DNA from: Chthoniobacterales bacterium
GTDB taxonomy: Bacteria > Verrucomicrobiota > Verrucomicrobiia > Chthoniobacterales > DYNR01
DNA: 64,000 nt
Assembly: GCA_026418675.1 (NCBI GenBank)
Contig: JAOAAX010000007.1
Span: forward strand, 44,323-108,322
Direction of reading: 5' to 3'
The notes beneath the pieces are model-generated. The model was not told the DNA's origin, did not search any database, and saw only the letters and a program-made list of their open reading frames with translations. Shown here one piece after another: positions 8,272 to 16,895 of the stretch. Positions within the stretch are counted from its first letter, which is position 1, and each line of letters begins with the position of its first letter. Both the position numbers and the translations under genes were made by a program.

Positions 8272-9840
8272 TTAATTATGGTTGGAGGAGCGGATGGCAG
8301 CCAATTCGAAGCTATCTACGAGGGCTTGCCAGCTTGCTTCGATGATGTTGTCGGAGACGCCGACAGTTCCCCAGTTGGATTTGCCATCGGAGCTGAGTAT
8401 ATGGACGCGTGTGCGTGCGGCGGTTCCCCGGCCGCTATCTACAATTCGGACTTTATAGTCTGTTAATTGGATGGAGTCAATCCAGTTGTAGAATGGTCGG
8501 AGGGCTTTGCGTAGGGCGGCATCGAGGGCGTTGACTGGACCGTCGCCCTCAGCGACGGTGTATTCGTTTTGGCCGTTTACAGAGAGTTTTACCGTGGCTT
8601 CACAAGTTGTGTCGGAACCGCGGCGCCAGAAGAAGCAATGGTATTCGCGGAGGTCGAAGAGGTGGATTTTCTGGCCAGCGGTTCTGCGGATGAGAAGCTC
8701 AAGGGAGCCATCGGCGGCTTCGAATTCGTAACCCTGATTTTCGAGTTCTTTTACCTCTTTGAGGATTTGCGCTACGACAGGGGAACCTTTTTCGAGGTTA
8801 AGGCCGAGTTGGGAGGCTTTAGCGAGGATGTTGCTTTGGCCGGACATGTCGGAGACGACGATGGTTTGGCGGTTTCCGACGAGGGAGGGGTCAATGTGTT
8901 CGTAAGTGCGGGCGAGTTTTTGGACTGCATGGACGTGGAGGCCTCCTTTATGGGTGAAGGCGGCGGAGCCGACGTAGGGTGCACGGATGTTGGGTTGGAG
9001 GTTAGCAATTTCGTCAACGAAGAGAGAGAGTTCGCGGAGGCGGGAGAGTTCGGGGATGCAAGGAATGTTGAGTTTAAGTTGGAGATTGGGGATGAGAGTG
9101 GTGAGGTTGCAATTGCCGACGCGTTCTCCATAGCCATTGATCGTTCCTTGGACTTGCGATGCGCCTGCTTGAATGGCAGCGAGGGCGTTGGCAACGCCGA
9201 GGCCTGAGTCATCGTGGGTGTGGATGCCAATAGGGATGGGGAATTTGCTGACGACTTCGTGGGTTGTTGAACGGATGAAATCGGGAAGGCTGCCGCCGTT
9301 TGTATCACAGAGGACGAGTGTGTCTGCACCTCCGTCATAAGCAGCTTGGAGAGTTTGTAGGGCATAGTCGGGAGATTCGCGGAAACTGTCGAAAAAATGC
9401 TCGGCGTCGTAGAAGACGATGCGGTCGTGAGATTTGAGGAATTCGATGGATTCACGGATCATGGCGAGGTTTTCCGCGGGGGAGACGCCGAGGACATCTG
9501 TTACATGGAGGAGCCAAGATTTGCCAACGATGGTGACGACTGGTGTCTCAGCTTCGAGGAGCATTTGGAGCTGGGGGTCTTTGTGCACACTGAGACCACC
9601 GCGACGAGTGCTGCCAAAGGCGGCAAGCTTGGCATGGCGGAAGGAGATGTTGCGTGCTTCTTTGAAGAAGGAGGCATCTCGAGGATTGGACCCTGGCCAT
9701 CCGCCCTCGATGAAGTGGATGCCGAATTCGTCAAGTTTTTGGGCGATGCGAATTTTATCGGCAACGCTGAAGGAAATGGCGGTTCCCTGTGTTCCGTCTC
9801 GGAGAGTGGTATCGTAGAGGGTGAGGGATGTTGGGGTCAT
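8272..9840 (-). CDS. cimA: (R)-citramalate synthase
   Basis: Condenses pyruvate and acetyl-CoA to citramalate, the first step of the threonine-independent route to isoleucine. The 522-residue length fits the CimA branch of the isopropylmalate-synthase family. The N-terminal TIM barrel opens with LYDTTLRDGTQG, and the metal-binding IGIHTHDDSGLGVANAL and GYGERVGNCNL follow. A GGLHVHAVQK segment marks the linker and a C-terminal LeuA-like regulatory domain follows (residues about 390-515), the usual site of isoleucine feedback inhibition. A 2-isopropylmalate or homocitrate synthase is the alternative, but the TQGTAISF-type opening and length favour citramalate synthase. It heads the ribH-nusB-ftsY run. 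Confidence 0.88.
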   Translation of the reverse strand: MTPTSLTLYDTTLRDGTQGTAISFSVADKIRIAQKLDEFGIHFIEGGWPGSNPRDASFFKEARNISFRHAKLAAFGSTRRGGLSVHKDPQLQMLLEAETPVVTIVGKSWLLHVTDVLGVSPAENLAMIRESIEFLKSHDRIVFYDAEHFFDSFRESPDYALQTLQAAYDGGADTLVLCDTNGGSLPDFIRSTTHEVVSKFPIPIGIHTHDDSGLGVANALAAIQAGASQVQGTINGYGERVGNCNLTTLIPNLQLKLNIPCIPELSRLRELSLFVDEIANLQPNIRAPYVGSAAFTHKGGLHVHAVQKLARTYEHIDPSLVGNRQTIVVSDMSGQSNILAKASQLGLNLEKGSPVVAQILKEVKELENQGYEFEAADGSLELLIRRTAGQKIHLFDLREYHCFFWRRGSDTTCEATVKLSVNGQNEYTVAEGDGPVNALDAALRKALRPFYNWIDSIQLTDYKVRIVDSGRGTAARTRVHILSSDGKSNWGTVGVSDNIIEASWQALVDSFELAAIRSSNHN

Positions 9841-9900
9841 TTAGGTTAGAAGTGAGCGAACCGTCTAACTAGGAACAAGCGGTGTAGGGAAAGATAGGGT

Positions 9901-10422
9901 TCAGTTATTCTTTTTCTCTTTTTCTTCCTTTTCGAGGAGTTCGAGGACGTCGCGGAAACGGTAGGCGTTGGATTCATCAGCTTGGATGAGCGCTTTGTGG
10001 GCGTCGAGGATATGGGAAGTATCGGGGCCGGAAGGGGGTTGGGTGAGCTGCTGCATGGGTTGGGAAGGTTCGGGGAGTTGCGGTGAGTTGGGGTCACCAA
10101 TTTTGCGGACAGTAAAGAGTTGATCGAGTCCAAGGTTATGGAGGAGGGAAGCGTTTCGATCGTTTGCGTGGATGACTTCGAGGGAGCAATGGCCGGATTT
10201 GTCGCGGAGAGTGAGCGCAATTCCTGTGATTGCGCCCATAAAAGTAGAATCCATAAGTTCGCATTGGGAGAGGTCAATGACGAACTTTCGTTGGCCGCGG
10301 TCTATCATGTCTTTGCAGTAACGTTTGAGGCCGGCGCTTGTTTGAAAGGTTCCGCGGCCAATGACACGAAGCCAAATAGCTCCGCCGAAGGAGCCTGCTA
10401 GAACTGCTGACTTGTCGTTCAA
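9901..10422 (-). CDS. STAS-domain protein, anti-anti-sigma-like
   Basis: Residues about 10-110 form a STAS domain of the SpoIIAA/RsbV type, with the phospho-acceptor region KFVIDLSQCELMDSTFMGAI; the serine of DST is the expected kinase target. Such proteins release sigma factors or other partners when dephosphorylated. The remaining 60 residues are a Pro/Gln-rich linker and an acidic-basic tail ending KEEKEKKNN. No anti-sigma kinase is adjacent, so the partner is unknown. The frame begins at TTG, and no better in-frame ATG precedes the domain. Confidence 0.75.
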   Translation of the reverse strand: MNDKSAVLAGSFGGAIWLRVIGRGTFQTSAGLKRYCKDMIDRGQRKFVIDLSQCELMDSTFMGAITGIALTLRDKSGHCSLEVIHANDRNASLLHNLGLDQLFTVRKIGDPNSPQLPEPSQPMQQLTQPPSGPDTSHILDAHKALIQADESNAYRFRDVLELLEKEEKEKKNN

Positions 10423-10510
10423 AGTGTTTGAAATAATTTGCGAGGTGGTGATTGTGTCAAATGAAAATTAACCGAAAGAAGATGTGGAAGGCCGAAAAGT
10501 GCGGAGTGGG

Positions 10511-11305
10511 TTAATTTTTTTGAGAGCGGCTCCATTGTTCGAGTATTTTTCTTTCCTCTGGAGAGAGGGATTGGAAACCAAAACGGAGAACTTTGTCAAG
10601 AATTAAGTTGATTTTGCGGGATTCAGGGGTAGGGGACCAGGTCGCGTCGAAGGCTTTTTGGAGGGGATTTTTTTTTGGTGTGAGGGGAGGGGAGAATGGA
10701 GAATAGGAGGAGAATTTTCGAAGGTAAGTGGCATAGAAGAAGCCGAATAGGGCGCCACCGAGGTGAGCAAAATGCCCTACATGAGGGTCGAGCCCAAGTA
10801 TGGGGAGGAGAATGGAGATGAGGAGGATGCCATAGCCAAGGTATTTGGATTTGATTTGAAGGGGGAGAACAAAAAAAATGAAAGCTGTGATGGGGAGGTT
10901 GGGTTCGAGGGTAGTAAAGGTGAGGAGAACGGAGCAGACACCCCCCGATGCGCCAATGAGGCTTCCCTCCGGAAAAAGCAAGACCTGGAGCAGTCCGCCA
11001 CAGATTCCCCCAATGAGGAAGATGAGGACGAGTTTTGTGGAGCCGATCCAGCTTTCGACGGCTGAGCCTGCGAACCATAGTGCGAACATGTTGACTATGA
11101 GATGAAGGAGGTTGCCGTGGAGGAAAATATGCGTAAGCAGTTGCCAGTAGTGGCCAGCGGAGAGGCCATCGCGGCTGAGGCCGAAGCTTGCTATAAGCCA
11201 TGCGTCGGCTAGCGGGCCGAGAGACCATTGGAAGAAAAAAATTGCAACGTTGAGAATGACAAGGATTTTTGTTGCGGGGGATTGAGTTTTAAGGGATTCC
11301 CGCAT
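10511..11305 (-). CDS. Rhomboid-family intramembrane serine protease
   Basis: Integral inner-membrane protease of 264 residues with about six hydrophobic helices. The catalytic pair is visible: S120 in GASGG and H181 in GHFAHLGGALFG. The loop-1 and helix-2 signature is present as WQLLTHIFLHGNLLHLIVNM. The cytoplasmic tail ends LSPEERKILEQW, a short conserved helical motif often found at the end of bacterial rhomboids. The substrate is unknown. It stands between the STAS gene and the broken purU, all on the minus strand. Confidence 0.9.
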   Translation of the reverse strand: MRESLKTQSPATKILVILNVAIFFFQWSLGPLADAWLIASFGLSRDGLSAGHYWQLLTHIFLHGNLLHLIVNMFALWFAGSAVESWIGSTKLVLIFLIGGICGGLLQVLLFPEGSLIGASGGVCSVLLTFTTLEPNLPITAFIFFVLPLQIKSKYLGYGILLISILLPILGLDPHVGHFAHLGGALFGFFYATYLRKFSSYSPFSPPLTPKKNPLQKAFDATWSPTPESRKINLILDKVLRFGFQSLSPEERKILEQWSRSQKN

Positions 11306-11368
11306 TGCTTTAGATTTAAGAGTTAGCTAAAAAGATGCCAAAGGTGGATCTTTTTAAGGTCACATCAA

Positions 11369-12224
11369 TCAAAGAAGTCCGATTTGTTTCCGTAATAAAG
11401 CCACTTGGAATCGAGGTGTGGGTGGGCCGCTTTTTGCGAAAAAAAATTTTAAAAGTTTTTCGAGATCGCGGCCGAGTTCAACAAATTCCTGGATACTGTG
11501 ACGGTGGTTAACGTGTGCAACCTCCTTGGCAATTATGGGGCCTTCGTCGAGGATTGTGGGCACATAGTGGGTAGTTGCACCAATCATTTTGACGCTTGGG
11601 GCGTAAGCTTGATGGTAGGGGCCGGGTCCCTTGAATGCGGGTAAGAAGCTGTGATGGATGTTGATAATAGGTATGCCTACCCAATCAAGAAAATTGGAGT
11701 TGAGTATGCGCATGTAACAAGCTAGGAGAGGAAGGTCGGCACGGCAGTTTTGGAGGATCGAAAGGTGCTTTTGCTCGACAGAACTGCGGTTTTCTGAAGT
11801 GAAGGGCAAATAGTGTTATGGGACGTCAAATAGTTCGGCAAATGGACGGAGAAATTCATGATTTGAAACAACACAGACTACATTGGCAGGGAACTCAACC
11901 GTAAAAGCGCGAAGTATGATGTCCTGGAAACAATGGGGTATGGCGGAAGCGAAAGTGGCGATTTTGGGTTTTGTTCCTGAAAAGGTAGTGTGGACACATG
12001 TGCCAAGCTCATTTTTGACAAACGCCTCGAAGGATTTTGAAACATCTTGTGGGTTAGAAGTTAAGCGTGGTGTCTACTCAATGCTCTGAAAAAAAGATGC
12101 CTTTAGATGCGTCGCGGTGTTGGTCAGCATATAGAACGTTTCCGCCATTTTGTGCGATCCTGCCAGCAGGAAAGGCGAAAAGGCCGGGGCTGTCTGGAAC
12201 ATGAAGGATGGTAATAAAGGTTAC
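11369..12224 (-). pseudogene. purU: Formyltetrahydrofolate deformylase, decayed
   Basis: PurU would hydrolyse 10-formyl-THF to formate and THF. The family is readable from end to end across two frames. The ACT domain reads ILHVPDSPGLFAF and NGGNVLYADQHRDASKGIFF; the linker reads KPKIATFASAIPHCFQD; the catalytic half has NVVCVVSNHEFLRPFAELFDVP, then PFTSENRS and INIHHSFLPAFKGPGPYHQAY. Lesions are a +1 shift in a run of seven T (minus strand, 12089-12095), a TAG at 12074-12076 and a TAA at 11816-11818. No usable start precedes the ACT domain, where an in-frame TAA lies just upstream. The tracked ORF covers only the catalytic part. Substitution-type stops argue against simple sequencing error. 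Confidence 0.85.
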
Positions 12225-12355
12225 TTATTCTCTATTGAGGACTTTTGTATCCAGAAGTAGGATAGCTTATAGAGGGAACCAACTAAGGTTGGCAGAAGGA
12301 AACAAGTTTTTGGATATAGTTCTGTATTTAGCTCAAAACGTGCAGTGGTGCGATT

Positions 12356-12886
12356 TTACTTTTTTTCGTTCCACTTGTGGACGAGGCCGGTCATAGTTCC
12401 GCCAAGTTCGTAAAGCTTTTCTTTGTTATGAATCATATCTTGACGACTATAACCGACAAATGAGTAATCTTTTTTGAGGAAGATGGCTTGTTCGGGGCAC
12501 ACTTCCTGACAAAGGCCGCAATAGATACAGCGGATCATATTGATTTCAAATTCCTTGGGGCGTTTTTCGACTTTGGCCCATGGGTCGTTTGAAGGGATTT
12601 CTTCCGGGATGATGCGGATGGCTCGTGGGGGGCAAATGAATTCACAGAGCTGGCAAGCGACACAGCGCTCACGGCCGTGTTCATCTTTGACTAACGCGGG
12701 AGCCCCGCGATAGTAATCGGGGAGATGGTTGTCCCAGCGTTCCTCGGGGTAGCGCATGGTGACTTTCTTTCTGCCCAACAAGGTGTCGAAGAAATGGCGA
12801 ACTGTAATGAGGAGCCCCCCGAGTATTGCGGGAAGATAAAGCATTTCGGCAAGCGTGAGTTTGGGGCGTTGGATGACTTTGGCCAT
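12356..12886 (-). CDS. nuoI: NADH-quinone oxidoreductase subunit I
   Basis: Complex I ferredoxin-like subunit carrying clusters N6a and N6b in the arm that links peripheral and membrane parts. The 176 residues contain the two expected 4Fe-4S motifs, CVACQLCEFICP and CIYCGLCQEVCP, each with four cysteines. The N-terminal segment has the amphipathic helix and the MRYPEERW stretch typical of NuoI. It follows nuoH by 18 bases. Downstream, where nuoJ is expected, only the purU remnant is found. Confidence 0.95.
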   Translation of the reverse strand: MAKVIQRPKLTLAEMLYLPAILGGLLITVRHFFDTLLGRKKVTMRYPEERWDNHLPDYYRGAPALVKDEHGRERCVACQLCEFICPPRAIRIIPEEIPSNDPWAKVEKRPKEFEINMIRCIYCGLCQEVCPEQAIFLKKDYSFVGYSRQDMIHNKEKLYELGGTMTGLVHKWNEKK

Positions 12887-12904
12887 GGGATTGGGGAAGT
12901 TTAT

Positions 12905-14116
12905 TTACTTTACGTTAGGGAAGAAAGCGAGGATTGCAGCGACGAGAATGATATTTAGTAGGGCGAGCTCAAAAAATACATACCAGCCGAGCTTCATCAA
13001 CTGATCGAAACGGAAACGAGGAACGGTCCAGCGAACCCATATCATGAAAAGCAGGACGAGGATAACCTTTGCGAAAAAAACGCCGATGTTAATGAGCCCC
13101 CAAAGTGTGCTTGCTAACCAGGGTGGGATAAAAGGGAGGCCAAGGAAGGATGTGGCGGAGCCATCTGGAATGAGAGGGAGGCTCCATCCTCCGAGGTAAA
13201 GGGTAACGAGCACTCCAGCGGCTGCAATCATGGCGGCATATTCGCCAAGGAAAAAGAGAGCAAAACCCATAGAGGAGTATTCGGTGTGATAACCACCGAC
13301 AAGTTCCTGTTCTGCTTCTGGGAGATCGAAGGGGGCGCGATTTGTTTCAGCAAAAATAGAGACGAGAAAAACAAGGAAAGAAAGGAAAAGAGGAATCCAT
13401 AAAAGGAGGCGTTCTAGTGAAAAGCCAGAAGCGAATGTTTGGATGAGATGTTCTAAGGGGTTGGCCAGGAAGGAATGGAGATTGAATCCTTTTGGCCAAA
13501 AGGGGGCAATTAACCAGCCATTGTGAACTTGCCACCGAACAATTTCCTGAAGGTTTAAGGTGCCTACGACTAGGAATACGGGAACAACGGACAAGCCAAG
13601 AGAAAGCTCATAGGAAATCATCTGGGAGCTGGAACGAATTCCGCCCAGGAAAGGATATTTTGAGTTTGAAGCCCACCCTGCTAAAACAATTCCATAGACG
13701 CCAAGTGATGAAATTGCAAAGGCCCAGAGGATTCCAATGTCTAGATCAGCAATGACCATAGGGACACCAAAAAGCTGACTGCCGAACGGGATTACGGCGA
13801 GCACCAGGATGGGCGGGATCATTGCAATGAGTGGAGCGAGAAGGTAGTAAAACTTTTTGACGTAATTGGGGACGAAGTTTTCTTTCAGAAGAAGTTTGAT
13901 TGCGTCGGCAATTGGCTGGAGAAGTCCTTCAGGGCCGACACGGTTTGGTCCTAGCCTGTCCTGGATGAATGCGCTAACACGGCGTTCAGCATAAACGGTG
14001 TAAGAGACGAGACCGAGCACGATTGCAAGGAGGACGATAATTTTAGCTAGGGTTGTCCAAATAATCCAAACGTGTGGGTGATGGAAGAATTGAAGAAAGG
14101 CAGAGGGTTCAAGCAT
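12905..14116 (-). CDS. nuoH: NADH-quinone oxidoreductase subunit H
   Basis: Membrane subunit at the base of the complex I quinone channel. The 403 residues have about eight or nine transmembrane segments and the conserved loops ERRVSAFIQDRLGPNRVGPEGLLQP and ETNRAPFDLPEAEQELVGGYHTEYSSM, both part of the quinone site. Length is somewhat above that of E. coli NuoH, with an extended loop near residues 180-230. It is the central gene of a nuoG-nuoH-nuoI block. Confidence 0.96.
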   Translation of the reverse strand: MLEPSAFLQFFHHPHVWIIWTTLAKIIVLLAIVLGLVSYTVYAERRVSAFIQDRLGPNRVGPEGLLQPIADAIKLLLKENFVPNYVKKFYYLLAPLIAMIPPILVLAVIPFGSQLFGVPMVIADLDIGILWAFAISSLGVYGIVLAGWASNSKYPFLGGIRSSSQMISYELSLGLSVVPVFLVVGTLNLQEIVRWQVHNGWLIAPFWPKGFNLHSFLANPLEHLIQTFASGFSLERLLLWIPLFLSFLVFLVSIFAETNRAPFDLPEAEQELVGGYHTEYSSMGFALFFLGEYAAMIAAAGVLVTLYLGGWSLPLIPDGSATSFLGLPFIPPWLASTLWGLINIGVFFAKVILVLLFMIWVRWTVPRFRFDQLMKLGWYVFFELALLNIILVAAILAFFPNVK

Positions 14117-14179
14117 CGTCTGGGAAATATTAGAGAGTAGTGTTTGTGTTAGTTTTTTCGGAGGAGCGCGTTTTTGGAA

Positions 14180-15937
14180 TTATGGAGATTTGTTGCCGTT
14201 TTGCGGCATTTTTGGAGGGATGGGAGCTGGAGCAGAGTGGGGAGGGGGGCCTTTGTGTTCGAGCCACGGCAAATCTAACTGAAAGCCCAAGTCGCCGATT
14301 TTTCCGAAATTCAAACCTGCTAATGGGGGTAGTTTTGCTGCCATTAGTTTCCAGAGTTCTTCAAATGTTCGTGGTGTGGTGGTGGAAGGGGAATTAAGTG
14401 AAAAAAGCAAGTCGCGGTAAATTTCCCAATCGTCACGAGCATTGCCGGGGGGAGATATTGCCTTGTTCAGACGTTGGAGACGCCCGTAGAGGTTAATCAT
14501 GGATCCGCGTTTCTCTGCGAAACCACATGCGGGAAGGACAATAGTAGCAGCAGCAGTTGACCGATTAGGCAAGATGTCAAGAACTATGAGAAAGTTAAGT
14601 TTTTGGAGTTCTTGATCTGTTAGACCTATTTTCGTGGGGTCTTCGCCTAGACTTAAAAGACCTGATACGGAGCCGTTACGGATTGCAGTGACGATTTTTT
14701 CGAGCTGGGCACCAGGAGGATTAGCGGCGACACCGGTTAAACGAGCGCCATTAGTGTTTGGATTGCCATCTGGAGCGATGAGGAAGCCGTCACCACTTTG
14801 AGGACGGGGCAAAATATCGTGTTGTTGGATGCCAAGAAGTTCGATGATTAGTTTGATGAGGAAAAGCTCCTCCAGAGTGGAGCGAGCAGAAGCAAGAATA
14901 GCAATTTTTGAGGAAGGGTGTGAGGAGAGAAGATGGGAAGCTTCAGAAATTGCTGACTTCCATGTTGTATCCAATCCGTTGACTTTTGGAGACTTCAAGC
15001 GATCCTCCCGCATTAAATAATGGAAGTTGAGTCGGTGAGAATCAGGCATCCAACAAGAGTTAACAAAGTCATTTTCTCTTGGAGTGATGCGGTAGATGGT
15101 ATTTTCGCGGGAACCGATTAAGATGTTGCAGCCTGTTCCACAATTAACATCGATCGATTTCGTTTCTTTAAGGAACCAAACCCGCATTTTGAAACGGAAA
15201 TCCTTTGAAGTGAGGGCGCCGACAGGACAGATGTCAACCGTATTGAGAGAGTAATTGTTGTCCAACCTCTTTCCTGGATAAACCGTAAGTGTGGTATAGC
15301 TGCCGCGTTTTACGAAACCGAGGACGTCCTCTTTTGCAATTTCTTGCATGAAGCGGATGCAGCGTGAACAGAGGATGCAGCGTTCGTCATCGAGAATGAT
15401 GTGCCTACCGATGTCAACTTGCTTAGGTTTTTTTACTTTTTCCTCCAAAAAACGAGATTCTCCTTTGCCGAACTCAACACTGAATTCTTGAAGGCGACAT
15501 TCACCGGCCTGGTCACAAATGGGACAATCCAGAGGATGGTTGATCAGAAGGAATTCCATCACAGCATTTCTGCACTCGCGAACAAGGGGGGAGTCAGTTC
15601 GGACGGCGAGGCCTTCGCTGATTTCCGTTGCACAGGAAATAGCAGGTCGAGGATTCCAGGCGATAAGTGGGTGTCCCTCGGAATCAAGCAAGGGCTTGCG
15701 ATCTGGCCCCAACTTAGGGGTTCCAATTTCAACGAGGCACATCCGGCAGTTGCCGGGAGAGCTTAGCTTAGGATGATAGCAGTAGTGGGGAATAAACTTG
15801 CCAGCTTTTTTGCAAGCTTCTATAAGGCGAGTCCCCTTGGGAAATTGCATCCATTGCCCATCGATTTGAATGTTAATTAAAGGAATTTCAGTTGTAGGAG
15901 AGGAAGCAAGGGCAGCACTCGGAGCAATGGCACTCAT
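14180..15937 (-). CDS. nuoG: NADH-quinone oxidoreductase subunit G (short form)
   Basis: Largest peripheral subunit of complex I, carrying several Fe-S clusters. Seen in order: a 2Fe-2S ferredoxin domain (CYHPKLSSPGNCRMC), the HxxxC-type motif HPLDCPICDQAGEC, a 4Fe-4S pair in DERCILCSRCIRF with DICPVGALT, and a molybdopterin-oxidoreductase-like domain (about residues 230-540). At 585 residues it is shorter than the roughly 700-900 residue NuoG proteins, so the C-terminal part is reduced, as in several bacterial lineages. The N-terminal 15 residues are an Ala/Ser-rich extension. It is the first gene of the nuoGHI block; nuoA-F are not upstream. Confidence 0.94.
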   Translation of the reverse strand: MSAIAPSAALASSPTTEIPLINIQIDGQWMQFPKGTRLIEACKKAGKFIPHYCYHPKLSSPGNCRMCLVEIGTPKLGPDRKPLLDSEGHPLIAWNPRPAISCATEISEGLAVRTDSPLVRECRNAVMEFLLINHPLDCPICDQAGECRLQEFSVEFGKGESRFLEEKVKKPKQVDIGRHIILDDERCILCSRCIRFMQEIAKEDVLGFVKRGSYTTLTVYPGKRLDNNYSLNTVDICPVGALTSKDFRFKMRVWFLKETKSIDVNCGTGCNILIGSRENTIYRITPRENDFVNSCWMPDSHRLNFHYLMREDRLKSPKVNGLDTTWKSAISEASHLLSSHPSSKIAILASARSTLEELFLIKLIIELLGIQQHDILPRPQSGDGFLIAPDGNPNTNGARLTGVAANPPGAQLEKIVTAIRNGSVSGLLSLGEDPTKIGLTDQELQKLNFLIVLDILPNRSTAAATIVLPACGFAEKRGSMINLYGRLQRLNKAISPPGNARDDWEIYRDLLFSLNSPSTTTPRTFEELWKLMAAKLPPLAGLNFGKIGDLGFQLDLPWLEHKGPPPHSAPAPIPPKMPQNGNKSP

Positions 15938-16106
15938 TCAAATTTAAGAAAATGATTTTTTCCTATAGTAAGTTCGCTTTAGTTACTTTTTCGATGCGTT
16001 TTTTTCATGGCCTGGTAGCCCTTGGCAAGGGAAAAAATAAACGTAATTGGTTAGGATGACCTTGGGGCTAGGGTTTTTGAGGATAAGAAAATCCTTTTAA
16101 GGGAAG

Positions 16107-16373
16107 TTAAGTTTCTTCGCCAAATGAAGATTCTACGAGGCGTTTAAGGCTTTCGAGGGCGAGTTGAGCGTCGGGACCTTCGGCAGTTAAGGAAAGATGT
16201 GAGCCTTTTCCTGCTGCAAGCATCATGAGTCCCATGATACTCTTACCGCTTACTTTTTCACCGTCTTTTTCGACCCAAATGTCCGATTGGAACCGACTTG
16301 CAGTTTTTACGAACATAGCTGCAGGCCGTGCATGCAGCCCGTTGCGGTTTTGGATTGTGACTTCAATTCTCAC
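16107..16373 (-). CDS. ptsH: Phosphocarrier protein HPr
   Basis: Small phosphotransfer protein of 88 residues. The phospho-histidine is in NGLHARPAA, and the regulatory-serine region reads SGKSIMGLMMLAAGKGS, so both the EI-dependent site and an HPr-kinase target are present. No enzyme I or sugar permease is adjacent. In bacteria with few PTS permeases such an HPr often has a regulatory role, which would be an inference here. The start is GTG. It is divergent from ftsB. Confidence 0.95.
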   Translation of the reverse strand: MRIEVTIQNRNGLHARPAAMFVKTASRFQSDIWVEKDGEKVSGKSIMGLMMLAAGKGSHLSLTAEGPDAQLALESLKRLVESSFGEET

Positions 16374-16460
16374 AGTTTAAAATAAGTCGGCTTAACAAAT
16401 CAAATGCTCCATTTTTTCCAATGAGTTTTGGATTTCAACAATTTTTTTAACTAAGGTGAG

Positions 16461-16466
16461 TATAAT
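16461..16466 (+). promoter_or_regulatory. Candidate -10 box upstream of ftsB-prfB
   Basis: A perfect TATAAT lies about 49 bases before the ftsB ATG, in the divergent ptsH/ftsB gap. No good TTGACA-like hexamer is found 16-18 bases upstream (ACAATT at the best spacing), so this is a suggestion only. Confidence 0.3.
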
Positions 16467-16514
16467 AGCTCCTGTAGTGAATCTTCCTCCCTGTAATTTT
16501 CTCAAAGCACTTGT

Positions 16515-16895
16515 ATGACAGAAATGGAAATGGAAAGAACCAAGCTTCGTTCATTTCAACGAGCTGAGCAGCGGAGTTCGATTTGGCCGTTTCTCAACCG
16601 TATTTTGTTGATGCTTATACTAATGGTTTCTGGTGCTTTAGTTTATTTAATGTATTATCCTGAAAATGCTCGTTTGGAAGACCTACGCAACAAGGTTCAA
16701 AAACTGCGAGAGCAAGAAAAGCAAGTGGAACTGGAAAACCGACTATTACAGCGCGAAATTCATCTTCTTCAGACAGACCCTGAATACTTGGAGCTAATAG
16801 CTCGCGATAAGCTTGATCTGATGAAGCCGGGAGAAACCATTTTTCGACTTGACAGTCGGCCGGATTCATCATCCTCTTTCTACCCCGTTCGATGA
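16515..16895 (+). CDS. ftsB: Septum formation initiator, FtsB/DivIC family
   Basis: Bitopic inner-membrane division protein. The 126 residues show a basic N-terminus, one transmembrane helix (ILLMLILMVSGALVYLMYY, about residues 30-48), then a coiled coil with heptad leucines (LRNKVQKLREQEKQVELENR) and the family-typical C-terminal ELIARDKLDLMKPGETIF. It would assemble with FtsL and FtsQ at the septum. Its stop codon overlaps the prfB start (ATGA), so translation of the two is probably coupled. This is an unusual neighbour for ftsB, which often follows eno. Confidence 0.88.
   Translation: MTEMEMERTKLRSFQRAEQRSSIWPFLNRILLMLILMVSGALVYLMYYPENARLEDLRNKVQKLREQEKQVELENRLLQREIHLLQTDPEYLELIARDKLDLMKPGETIFRLDSRPDSSSSFYPVR

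Noticed and set aside
16020-16050. CCCTTGGCAAGGG hairpin after the nuoG start as a terminator
   Set aside because: It is followed by A rather than T on the plus strand, and the T-run precedes the stem on the minus strand.
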